Source: an uncultured Treponema sp.
Lineage (GTDB): Bacteria > Spirochaetota > Spirochaetia > Treponematales > Treponemataceae
Direction: 5' to 3'
Assembly (NCBI GenBank): GCA_946186185.1
Contig: CAMHMJ010000002.1
Coordinates: 1 to 64,000, forward strand
DNA: 64,000 nt
Positions 1 through 6,931 of this stretch are shown piece after piece. The notes beneath the pieces are model-generated. The model searched no databases. It worked only from the letters and a program-made list of their open reading frames with translations, and had not been told where the DNA came from. How positions within the stretch are numbered: the stretch's first letter is position 1; each line of letters begins with the position of its first letter. Both the position numbers and the translations under genes were made by a program.

Positions 1-53
1 TGCGACCCCCACCTCCGCAGGGTGGTGCTCTAATCCAGCTGAGCTACAATCTC
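1..53 (-). tRNA. tRNA-Arg(GCG), 3' part cut off by window edge
   Basis: On the minus strand the 5' acceptor strand GAGATTG is followed by TA, a D-arm (GCTC...GAGC) and an anticodon arm CCACC-CTGCGGA-GGTGG. T33 and G37 place the anticodon as GCG, which reads CGC (Arg). The T-arm and 3' acceptor strand lie beyond position 1. It is the last gene of a three-tRNA leftward cluster. Most bacteria use ACG (wobble inosine) here, so the G34 is worth noting. Confidence 0.85.
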
Positions 54-84
54 ATACTTGAACACAGCCTGAGCTGTTGGGTAA

Positions 85-169
85 CGGAGGCGACAGGAGT
101 TGAACCTGCCCAGCCCTTTCGGAACTGACGGATTAGCAATCCGTTGTATTACCGCTCTACCACACCTCC
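85..169 (-). tRNA. tRNA-Ser(GCT)
   Basis: The acceptor strands GGAGGTG/CGCCTCC pair with one G-T. The anticodon arm ACGGA-TTGCTAA-TCCGT gives anticodon GCT (codons AGC/AGT). The long variable arm and the TTCAACT T-loop are typical of a class II serine tRNA. The discriminator base is G and no CCA is encoded. Confidence 0.93.
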
Positions 170-176
170 AGCTAAT

Positions 177-262
177 CGGAGCGAGAGGGATTCGAACCCC
201 CGGACCCGTGAAGATCAACGGTTTTCAAGACCGCCCCAGTACGACCGCTTTGGTATCGCTCC
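177..262 (-). tRNA. tRNA-Ser(TGA)
   Basis: The acceptor stem GGAGCGA/TCGCTCC is present. The anticodon arm GCGGT-CTTGAAA-ACCGT gives anticodon TGA (codon TCA). It has a long class II variable arm and a GGTTCGAATCC T-arm, with no encoded CCA. It is the first gene behind the promoter at 278-306, and only 7 nt separate it from the next tRNA-Ser. Confidence 0.94.
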
Positions 263-277
263 AAATGAAGTATGTGT

Positions 278-306
278 AATATACTGAATCATAAATAAAA
301 TGTCAA
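278..306 (-). promoter_or_regulatory. Promoter of the tRNA cluster
   Basis: On the minus strand TTGACA (301-306) is followed by a 17-bp spacer and TATATT (278-283). This near-consensus sigma-70 promoter sits 15 bp upstream of tRNA-Ser(TGA) and fits leftward transcription of the three tRNAs. Confidence 0.85.
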
Positions 307-346
307 TAGCAAGAATGAGAAAAATCTGAAAAAATCTGTAAAAAAT

Positions 347-388
347 AAAAATTGGCGTAAACAGGGTTCCCGGTGAAGCCAATTTTTT
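347..388 (+). repeat. Short copy (A) of the AAAATTGGC/GCCAATTTT repeat
   Basis: A perfect inverted repeat AAAATTGGC...GCCAATTTT encloses about 21 nt with the core CAGGGTTCCCGGTG. The same core and ends occur in the 250-bp element at 34890-35139, so this looks like an internally deleted relative. Its U-rich downstream flank would also let it act as a terminator. The rest of the 307-536 gap is AT-rich leader sequence. Confidence 0.6.
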
Positions 389-480
389 CTTTTATATAAA
401 CTTTTTTTCTATTTTTCTCCTCTCTTGCCGAACCCCCTGTAAATCACTAAAATACTTCAATTATATACATTTTGCAGTGC

Positions 481-512
481 CCGCCGGATTATTCATCTGT
501 GAAAACCGGCGG
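481..512 (+). promoter_or_regulatory. Hairpin in the asnS leader
   Basis: CCGCCGG (481-487) and CCGGCGG (506-512) form a perfect 7-bp GC stem with an 18-nt loop. It ends about 9 nt before the strong ribosome-binding site GAGGAGGTGA of asnS. A role in translation or mRNA stability is inferred from position only. Confidence 0.5.
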
Positions 513-536
513 AATTAGAAGAGGAGGTGAACCACT

Positions 537-1997
537 ATGGTTCCAACATTAATTAAAGATTTACTCAAAACAAAACCGGAAGGACAGAAGGTTACTGTCT
601 GCGGATGGGTTCGCACAGTTCGCGACTCAAAAAACTTAGTTTTCATTCAGGTAAATGACGGAAGTTGCTTTGCAAACATTCAGCTCACATTTGACCGAAA
701 TGCTCCTTCAAATAATGCAAATGTAAATAATATAGAAGAAGAACTTAAAAAACTGAACACCGGCGCTTCAATCCGTGCTGAAGGTGTTTTGATTGAAAGC
801 CCTGCATCTGGTCAGGCTGTAGAAGTTACCCTTGAAAACCTTAAAATGCTTGGCGCTTGTAATCCTGAAGAATATCCTCTTCAGAAAAACAAGATGTCCA
901 TGGAATATCTTCGCACAAACGCTCATCTTCGTGCACGCACAAACACTTTCGGTGCAGTTTACCGCGTTCGTAACCAGATGGCATACGCCGTTCATTCTTT
1001 CTTCCAGGAGAGGGGCTTTCAGTACATCAACGCTCCGGAAATCACCTGTTCTGACTGCGAAGGCGCAGGCGAAATGTTCCAGGTAACGACTCTTTCCATG
1101 GAAAAAATCGCTGAAATGGGCGTAAAAGCCGGTGCCGGCGGAATGAAAATCGAAGATGCTCACAAAATCGTTGACTACTCAAAGGATTTCTTCGGAAAGA
1201 AGGCTTCCCTTACAGTATCCGGCCAGCTTGAAGCTGAAACAATGGCTACTGCATTAAGCCGCGTATACACCTTCGGACCTACTTTCCGCGCTGAAAACTC
1301 AAACACACCTCGTCACCTTGCAGAGTTCTGGATGATTGAACCTGAAATGGCTTTCTTTGATTTGGACGACGACATGGACATTCAGGAAGACTTTGTAAAA
1401 TATCTTTTGAACTGGGCTTTGACAAAATGCCGGGAAGACCTTGAATTCTTCGACAAACGTATTCAGCCAGGCCTTATCGAAAGCCTTACAAAGGTTGCAA
1501 ACGCTAAGTTCGTCCGCATTTCTTACACAGACGCAATTGCAAAGCTGGAAGAAGCCGCTGCAAATGGCGCAAAATTTGAGTTTAAGCCTTACTGGGGCTG
1601 CGACATTGCAACAGAACATGAGCGCTACCTTACAGAAAAGATTTTCGGCTGCCCTGTAATGGTATTTAATTATCCAAAGGAAATCAAATCCTTCTATATG
1701 AAACAGAACGATGACGGAAAAACCGTAAAGGCCGTAGACGTTCTTGTTCCTGGAATCGGCGAGCTTATCGGCGGTTCAGAACGCGAAGAGTCTTATGAAA
1801 AGCTCGTTGCAGAAATCGAACGCCGGGGAATGGATAAATCAATCTACGACTGGTACCTTGACCTCCGAAGGTTCGGTACGGTTCCTCACTCAGGATTCGG
1901 TCTTGGATTTGAGCGCCTTATCCGCTACGTAACAGGTATGGAAAACATCCGCGATGTAATTCCGTATCCTCGCGCTCCAAAACTTGCAGACTTTTAG
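537..1997 (+). CDS. asnS: Asparaginyl-tRNA synthetase
   Basis: Class IIb aminoacyl-tRNA synthetase that charges tRNA-Asn in the cytoplasm. The N-terminal OB-fold anticodon domain (about residues 1-115, with VCGWVRTVRDSKNLVFIQVNDG) is followed by the class II catalytic core. Motif 2 is in FRAENSNTPRHLAEFWMIEPE and motif 3 in GFGLGFERLIRYVTG near the C-terminus. The AsnRS-type TVSGQLEAE segment separates it from AspRS. At 486 residues it is slightly longer than the common 430-466, from an insertion near residues 195-220. The start is set by a perfect GAGGAGGTGA site. It is first in an apparent operon with the CobW-like GTPase and MATE genes. Confidence 0.97.
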   Translation: MVPTLIKDLLKTKPEGQKVTVCGWVRTVRDSKNLVFIQVNDGSCFANIQLTFDRNAPSNNANVNNIEEELKKLNTGASIRAEGVLIESPASGQAVEVTLENLKMLGACNPEEYPLQKNKMSMEYLRTNAHLRARTNTFGAVYRVRNQMAYAVHSFFQERGFQYINAPEITCSDCEGAGEMFQVTTLSMEKIAEMGVKAGAGGMKIEDAHKIVDYSKDFFGKKASLTVSGQLEAETMATALSRVYTFGPTFRAENSNTPRHLAEFWMIEPEMAFFDLDDDMDIQEDFVKYLLNWALTKCREDLEFFDKRIQPGLIESLTKVANAKFVRISYTDAIAKLEEAAANGAKFEFKPYWGCDIATEHERYLTEKIFGCPVMVFNYPKEIKSFYMKQNDDGKTVKAVDVLVPGIGELIGGSEREESYEKLVAEIERRGMDKSIYDWYLDLRRFGTVPHSGFGLGFERLIRYVTGMENIRDVIPYPRAPKLADF

Positions 1998-2030
1998 TCG
2001 TATAACTTCATAATATTCGGGAGATATAAA

Positions 2031-3227
2031 ATGGCAAAGAATTTAACACCAATTACATTGCTTTGTGGTTATCTGGGAGCCGGAAAAACAACTCTCATGA
2101 ATAAGGTTCTTACAAATCAGAAGGGCTATAAGGTTGCCGTAATTGTAAATGATATCGGTGAAGTAAATGTTGACGAAACCCTCATTGCAAAGGGTGCAAA
2201 CATCACTGATACTTCAAGCATCGTTGGCCTTCAGAACGGCTGTATCTGCTGTACCTTGAAGAGCGACCTTGTTCAGCAGATTGAAGATCTTATTAAAACA
2301 AAGAAATTCGACTATATCCTGATTGAAGCAAGCGGTGTCTGTGAACCGATGCCGATTGCCCAGGCTATCGAACAGATCCGTAACGGTAAGCTTGATAACG
2401 TAGTTTCCGTTGTTGACGCAAAACGCCTTGTGGACGAATTTGCCGGCGGAGACAACCTTCTTAAAAAGGATATGGGTGAAGAGGATATTGAATCCCTTCT
2501 GGTTCAGCAGATTGAATTCTGTTCAACCCTGATTATCAACAAAAAAGACCTGGTAACAGCCGACGAAATGAAGAAGGTGCACGCCGTTGTAAACGCCCTT
2601 CAGCCTCATGTTAAGGTAATTGAAGCAAGTCACGGGGATGTTGAAGTTGAAGACATTCTTTCTACCGGCCGCTTTGAGTTTGAAACTGTATTTGAAAGTG
2701 CAGCCTGGGTTCAGCATCTTGAAAACGCTGAAGAAGATGACGATGATGATGATGACGACCACGACGAGCATGAACACCATCACGAGCACGGCGACCACGA
2801 CCATGATGAACACGAGCATCATCACCATCATCATGAGCACAACCACGAAGGTGCTGAAACCGACGAATACGGAATTGGAAACTTTGTTTACTTCCGCCGC
2901 CGTCCTTTCAACCGCGAAAAGCTTGAAGAATACGCTGGCCGCTGGCCACGAAATATCATCCGCTGTAAGGGTGTCCTCTGGTTCAGCGATGAAGACAATA
3001 TGGCCTATGTTTTTGAAACCTCCGGCCGTCAGATTCAGGCAGGTGCTTCCGGCAACTGGCTTGCTTCATGTTCAAAAAAGGAACAGGAAGAAGTTCTTGC
3101 TCAGGAACCAAAACTTCGTGCTGAATGGGATGAAAAAGTCGGCGACCGTATGGTAAAACTCTGTATCATCGGTCAGAAACTTGATAAAAAAGCTATCTGC
3201 GCAGAACTTGATGCTCTGCTTGACTAG
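2031..3227 (+). CDS. CobW-family metallochaperone GTPase with His/Asp-rich insert
   Basis: G3E-family P-loop GTPase. The Walker A is GYLGAGKTTL (about residues 12-21), the CxCC metal motif is NGCICCTL, and EASGVCEP and NKKDL are the switch and base-specificity motifs. A very acidic, then His-rich stretch (about residues 233-280) precedes the CobW C-terminal domain (YFRRRPF...VLWFSDEDNMAYVFETSG). Family members such as ZNG1/YeiR and CobW deliver Zn or Co to target proteins; the metal here is unknown. It lies 33 nt after asnS and 16 nt before the MATE gene, so co-transcription is likely. The homopolymeric DDDD/HHHH codons may vary between strains. Confidence 0.9.
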   Translation: MAKNLTPITLLCGYLGAGKTTLMNKVLTNQKGYKVAVIVNDIGEVNVDETLIAKGANITDTSSIVGLQNGCICCTLKSDLVQQIEDLIKTKKFDYILIEASGVCEPMPIAQAIEQIRNGKLDNVVSVVDAKRLVDEFAGGDNLLKKDMGEEDIESLLVQQIEFCSTLIINKKDLVTADEMKKVHAVVNALQPHVKVIEASHGDVEVEDILSTGRFEFETVFESAAWVQHLENAEEDDDDDDDDHDEHEHHHEHGDHDHDEHEHHHHHHEHNHEGAETDEYGIGNFVYFRRRPFNREKLEEYAGRWPRNIIRCKGVLWFSDEDNMAYVFETSGRQIQAGASGNWLASCSKKEQEEVLAQEPKLRAEWDEKVGDRMVKLCIIGQKLDKKAICAELDALLD

Positions 3228-3243
3228 GTAACTTAGGTAATTT

Positions 3244-4611
3244 ATGGAAAAGAATAACATTTCAGAAAACAAGATGGGTACAATGCCTGTTGTGCCGCTT
3301 ATTTTTAATATGTCACTTCCAATTATGTTTGGAATGCTGGTTATGGCATTGTACAACATTGTAGACAGTATTTTCGTTGCAAAGCTCAGTGAACAGGCTC
3401 TGACTGCGGTTTCTCTTGCATTCCCGGTTCAGAACCTTATGATCAGCTTTGGAATCGGTACTGCCATCGGTATAAATGCTATTCTTTCCTTTGCCCTGGG
3501 GCAGAAAAACCAGGAGGATGTGGACAAGTGTGCCATGAACGGTATTTTTCTTGTTTTCTGCAATTTCCTCCTGTTTTTGATTCTTGGTCTTACCTGTGTT
3601 AAGCCCTATTTAAGAAGTCAGACCAGCGATGCTTCAATCTATACCTACGGTGTTGAGTATCTTATGATTGTTACCTGCGGAAGCTTCTTCCTTTTTGCAG
3701 AAGTAACTATGGAACGTCTTCTTCAGGCAACTGGACGCACCGTACTTTCTATGGTGAGCCAGTGCGTGGGTGCTGCCGTAAACCTGATTTTTGACCCACT
3801 TCTGATTTTTGGTCTTGGCCCTTTCCCTGCGCTTGGAATCCAGGGTGCCGCCATTGCCACAGTTTTTGGTCAGATTTGCGCCATGATTCTTTCTTTTGTG
3901 CTCAATGTTACCAAAAACCATGAAATTCACTTTAAGCTCAAAAATCTTCGTCCGGACAGCCTGATTATCGGCCGTATCTACAAAATTGCAGTTCCAAGCA
4001 TCGCCATGAACTCAATTACCAGTGTTATCGCATACTTTGTAAACCTTATTTTGGGTCACTTTACAATGACTGCGGTTGCGGTTTACGGTGTTTTCATAAA
4101 GATGAACAGCTTTATCTTTATGCCGGTATTCGGTCTGAACAGCGGAATCGTTCCGATTATCGCATACAATTACGGTGCCCAGAAGCACAAGCGCCTTACA
4201 AATACAATCCGGGCAAGCATTGCCTGCTCCTTTTTAATCATGTTTACCGGCTTTCTGATTTTTGAAATCTTCCCGGCACAGCTTTTCCGCCTCTTCAGCG
4301 CAAGCGACGAAATGCTTTCTATCGGAATACCGGCCTTCCGCCGCATTGCTCCTTCTTTCCTTGGGGCTGCCTTTGCAATCACCCTTTCTTCAGTTTTCCA
4401 GGCCTTCGGTAATGCGGTGTACAGCATGATAGTTTCCTTCAGCCGCCAGCTGGTAGTTTTTCTTCCGGCTGCATACCTCCTTTCCCTTACCGGAAATGTG
4501 AACAACGTCTGGTGGTGCTTCATCATTGCAGAATTTATGTCCGTCGGAATGTCCCTCTTCTTCATGCGCCGAGTATACGTTCAGAAAATTAAACCTCTCC
4601 CGGTAGAGTAA
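3244..4611 (+). CDS. MATE family efflux transporter
   Basis: A 455-residue inner-membrane protein with about 12 hydrophobic helices. The MATE-type first repeat (PLIFNMSLPIMFGMLVMALYNIVDSIFV) is matched by a second half beginning near residue 245 (IAVPSIAMNSITSV). Members export cationic drugs or metabolites using Na+ or H+ gradients; the substrate here cannot be read from sequence. The start is 16 nt after the CobW gene with only a weak purine run before the ATG, consistent with translational coupling. Confidence 0.92.
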   Translation: MEKNNISENKMGTMPVVPLIFNMSLPIMFGMLVMALYNIVDSIFVAKLSEQALTAVSLAFPVQNLMISFGIGTAIGINAILSFALGQKNQEDVDKCAMNGIFLVFCNFLLFLILGLTCVKPYLRSQTSDASIYTYGVEYLMIVTCGSFFLFAEVTMERLLQATGRTVLSMVSQCVGAAVNLIFDPLLIFGLGPFPALGIQGAAIATVFGQICAMILSFVLNVTKNHEIHFKLKNLRPDSLIIGRIYKIAVPSIAMNSITSVIAYFVNLILGHFTMTAVAVYGVFIKMNSFIFMPVFGLNSGIVPIIAYNYGAQKHKRLTNTIRASIACSFLIMFTGFLIFEIFPAQLFRLFSASDEMLSIGIPAFRRIAPSFLGAAFAITLSSVFQAFGNAVYSMIVSFSRQLVVFLPAAYLLSLTGNVNNVWWCFIIAEFMSVGMSLFFMRRVYVQKIKPLPVE

Positions 4612-4654
4612 ATATCTTGAGTAAATATCTGTAGAAAAATTTTTGAAATTCTGT

Positions 4655-4660
4655 TACAAT
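4655..4660 (+). promoter_or_regulatory. -10 box of glgX; probable leaderless start
   Basis: TACAAT lies exactly 7 nt before the glgX ATG at 4668 and no Shine-Dalgarno sequence fits between them. If used, transcription would begin at or next to the start codon. The -35 region is poor. Confidence 0.5.
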
Positions 4661-4667
4661 ACTCGCT

Positions 4668-6791
4668 ATGAATCAGTTGGAAATTTTAAGAGGAAAGCCC
4701 CTTGTTCTGGGCGCTGTTCCTTATGCTGACGGAGTGAACTTTGCTGTATTCAGTCGAAATGCAGAGAAGGTGGTTTTAGATCTTTTTGACTCTGCAGAAG
4801 ATGTTGCTCCTGTTCAATCTATCGAGTTAGACCCTGAAGAAAACCGCACTGGTGACATCTGGCATGTATTTGTCAGGGGGCTTTCAGCTGGTGCACTTTA
4901 CCTCTATCGTGTAGACGGTCCTTATGTTCCGCCTCAGGGACACAGATTCAATTTTAATAAATTTCTTCTTGACCCTTATGCCAAGGCTTTGACCAACGGC
5001 TCGGTTTTCCGTTCTTACAACAGACAGCGTGAAATGGGACTTGCCGGCGTTGAAAACGGAAAGCTTTCAGATCTTTCTGATTTTCCAAAGTGCGTTGTAG
5101 TTGATGACAATGCCTTTGACTGGGAAGGGGACTCACCTTTAAATATTCCTCTATATAAGTCTGTAATTTATGAGACTCACCTTAAGGGCTATACCGCTTC
5201 CGAAACAAGTGAAGTAGAGCATCCTGGAACCTTCCGTGGTTTGATGGAAAAAATTCCATATCTCAAAGAGCTTGGAGTTACTTCCGTTGAACTTCTTCCG
5301 ATTTTTGAATTTGACGAAAACGAGAACAATAATGTAAATCCAAAGACCGGTGAAACCTTAAAGAATTACTGGGGTTACAGCACCGTTGCTTTCTTTGTTC
5401 CGAAAACCAGCTATTCCTTCGATAAAACACCGGGCGGTTCTGTCCGGGAGTTCAAGGAGCTCGTAAAAGCCCTTCATAAGGCCGGAATCGAAATCATTCT
5501 GGACGTAGTTTACAACCACACAGCAGAAGGAAATGAGCACGGCTATACTTTCAGCTTCCGTGGCTTTGAAAACTCAGTTTACTATATGCTTCCAAACGGT
5601 CAGAAGCAGTATTATCATAATTTTTCCGGCTGCGGAAACTCAATGAACTGCGGACATCCTGTTGTAAACCGCATGATTCTGGACAGCCTCCGTTACTGGG
5701 TAACGGAAATGCATGTTGACGGCTTCCGCTTTGACCTTGCAGCTACTCTCTGTCGTGATCAGGACGGGGTAGTGCAGTATTCAAGCCAGCTTCCTAACGC
5801 AATTTCTGAAGATCCGATTCTGTCTAAAACAAAGATTATCGCTGAGCCTTGGGACTGTGGTTCCGGCGGTTACCTTGTAGGCGGCTTCCCTGGAGGACGC
5901 TGGAGCGAGTGGAACGACCATTACCGAAACGACATCCGCCGCTTTATCCGGGGAGATGAAGGTGTGGTAACAAGTGCCGCAACCCGAATTGCCGGAAGCT
6001 CTGATTTGTACAATCATTCAGGCCGTCACACTACCGCTTCCATTAACTTTGTAAGCTGCCATGACGGTTTTACGATGAACGACCTTGTCTGCTACAACTC
6101 AAAGCACAATGACGAAAACGGCGAGCAGAACCGGGACGGAACCGACGACAACAACTGCTACAACCACGGCTTTGAAGGTGTTACTGTAAATCCAAAAATC
6201 GAGGCTCTCCGCCTTCGAAAAATAAAGAATTTTATCCTCTGTCTTATGGTAAGCCAGGGTGTTCCTATGTTTGCTGCAGGAGATGAATTCCGCAGAACTC
6301 AGTTTGGAAACAATAACGCCTACTGTCAGGACAATGAAACTTCCTGGGTTAACTGGCTTTTGTGCAAGAAGAATCAGGAGCTTGTAACCTTTACAAAGCG
6401 GATGATAAATCTCCGCCTTTCACACCCTGTATTTACCCGGGAAACCTTCTTTTCTACAACAACGCCGGAAATTGAATGGTACGATCCGAACTGCAAGAGC
6501 CCTGCCTGGCAGGATATGACACGCTTCCTGGCATTCCGTCTGGACGGAAAAAAGTGCCGTCACGCCGATGGTTCCTACGATAACGATTTTTATATCGCCG
6601 GAAATACGGATATCTACGATGTTACAATTACGCTTCCAACTCCGCCTCGGGGTCAGAAATGGTACTGTGTTGCCGACACCTCCGTGTACGGTGAAAATAC
6701 GGTTCTGGAGCAGGGGAAGGAAGAGCTTTTGCACGAACAGAAGCGCTATATTCTTCCGGCCGGAAGCTTTGTAATTCTTATTGCAAAATAA
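4668..6791 (+). CDS. glgX: Glycogen debranching enzyme (GlgX/isoamylase type, GH13)
   Basis: Hydrolyses alpha-1,6 branches of glycogen. An N-terminal CBM48-like domain (about residues 8-110) precedes a GH13 (beta/alpha)8 barrel. The barrel regions are DVVYNHTAEG, GFRFDLA (nucleophile Asp), IIAEPWDCG (acid/base Glu) and SCHDGFT (third acid). The length of 707 is normal for GlgX. The phosphorylase gene follows 140 nt downstream, completing a glycogen breakdown cassette. The start codon follows a -10-like box by 7 nt and has no clear ribosome-binding site. Isoamylase or pullulanase activity on dietary glucans is a less likely alternative. Confidence 0.93.
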   Translation: MNQLEILRGKPLVLGAVPYADGVNFAVFSRNAEKVVLDLFDSAEDVAPVQSIELDPEENRTGDIWHVFVRGLSAGALYLYRVDGPYVPPQGHRFNFNKFLLDPYAKALTNGSVFRSYNRQREMGLAGVENGKLSDLSDFPKCVVVDDNAFDWEGDSPLNIPLYKSVIYETHLKGYTASETSEVEHPGTFRGLMEKIPYLKELGVTSVELLPIFEFDENENNNVNPKTGETLKNYWGYSTVAFFVPKTSYSFDKTPGGSVREFKELVKALHKAGIEIILDVVYNHTAEGNEHGYTFSFRGFENSVYYMLPNGQKQYYHNFSGCGNSMNCGHPVVNRMILDSLRYWVTEMHVDGFRFDLAATLCRDQDGVVQYSSQLPNAISEDPILSKTKIIAEPWDCGSGGYLVGGFPGGRWSEWNDHYRNDIRRFIRGDEGVVTSAATRIAGSSDLYNHSGRHTTASINFVSCHDGFTMNDLVCYNSKHNDENGEQNRDGTDDNNCYNHGFEGVTVNPKIEALRLRKIKNFILCLMVSQGVPMFAAGDEFRRTQFGNNNAYCQDNETSWVNWLLCKKNQELVTFTKRMINLRLSHPVFTRETFFSTTTPEIEWYDPNCKSPAWQDMTRFLAFRLDGKKCRHADGSYDNDFYIAGNTDIYDVTITLPTPPRGQKWYCVADTSVYGENTVLEQGKEELLHEQKRYILPAGSFVILIAK

Positions 6792-6868
6792 ATCGGTTGG
6801 GCTGGCGCCAGTTCAAGTTGCAAAACGCTTGCAGGCTTTGTAAACTTTCGCAAAATCTGTCTTATGGG

Positions 6869-6897
6869 TTGAAAATTATTGATTTTTTCAGTATTCT
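6869..6897 (+). promoter_or_regulatory. Promoter of glgP
   Basis: TTGAAA (6869-6874), a 17-bp spacer and TATTCT (6892-6897) precede glgP. A strong AGGAGGT ribosome-binding site follows near 6918. This suggests glgP can be transcribed separately from glgX. Confidence 0.7.
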
Positions 6898-6931
6898 TTA
6901 CGGAATAACTAACCTTAGGAGGTTAATTTAA

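Noticed and set aside
2620..3156. 178-codon frame with Met/Thr runs
   Set aside because: It is the shifted reading of the His/Asp repeat region of the CobW-like gene.
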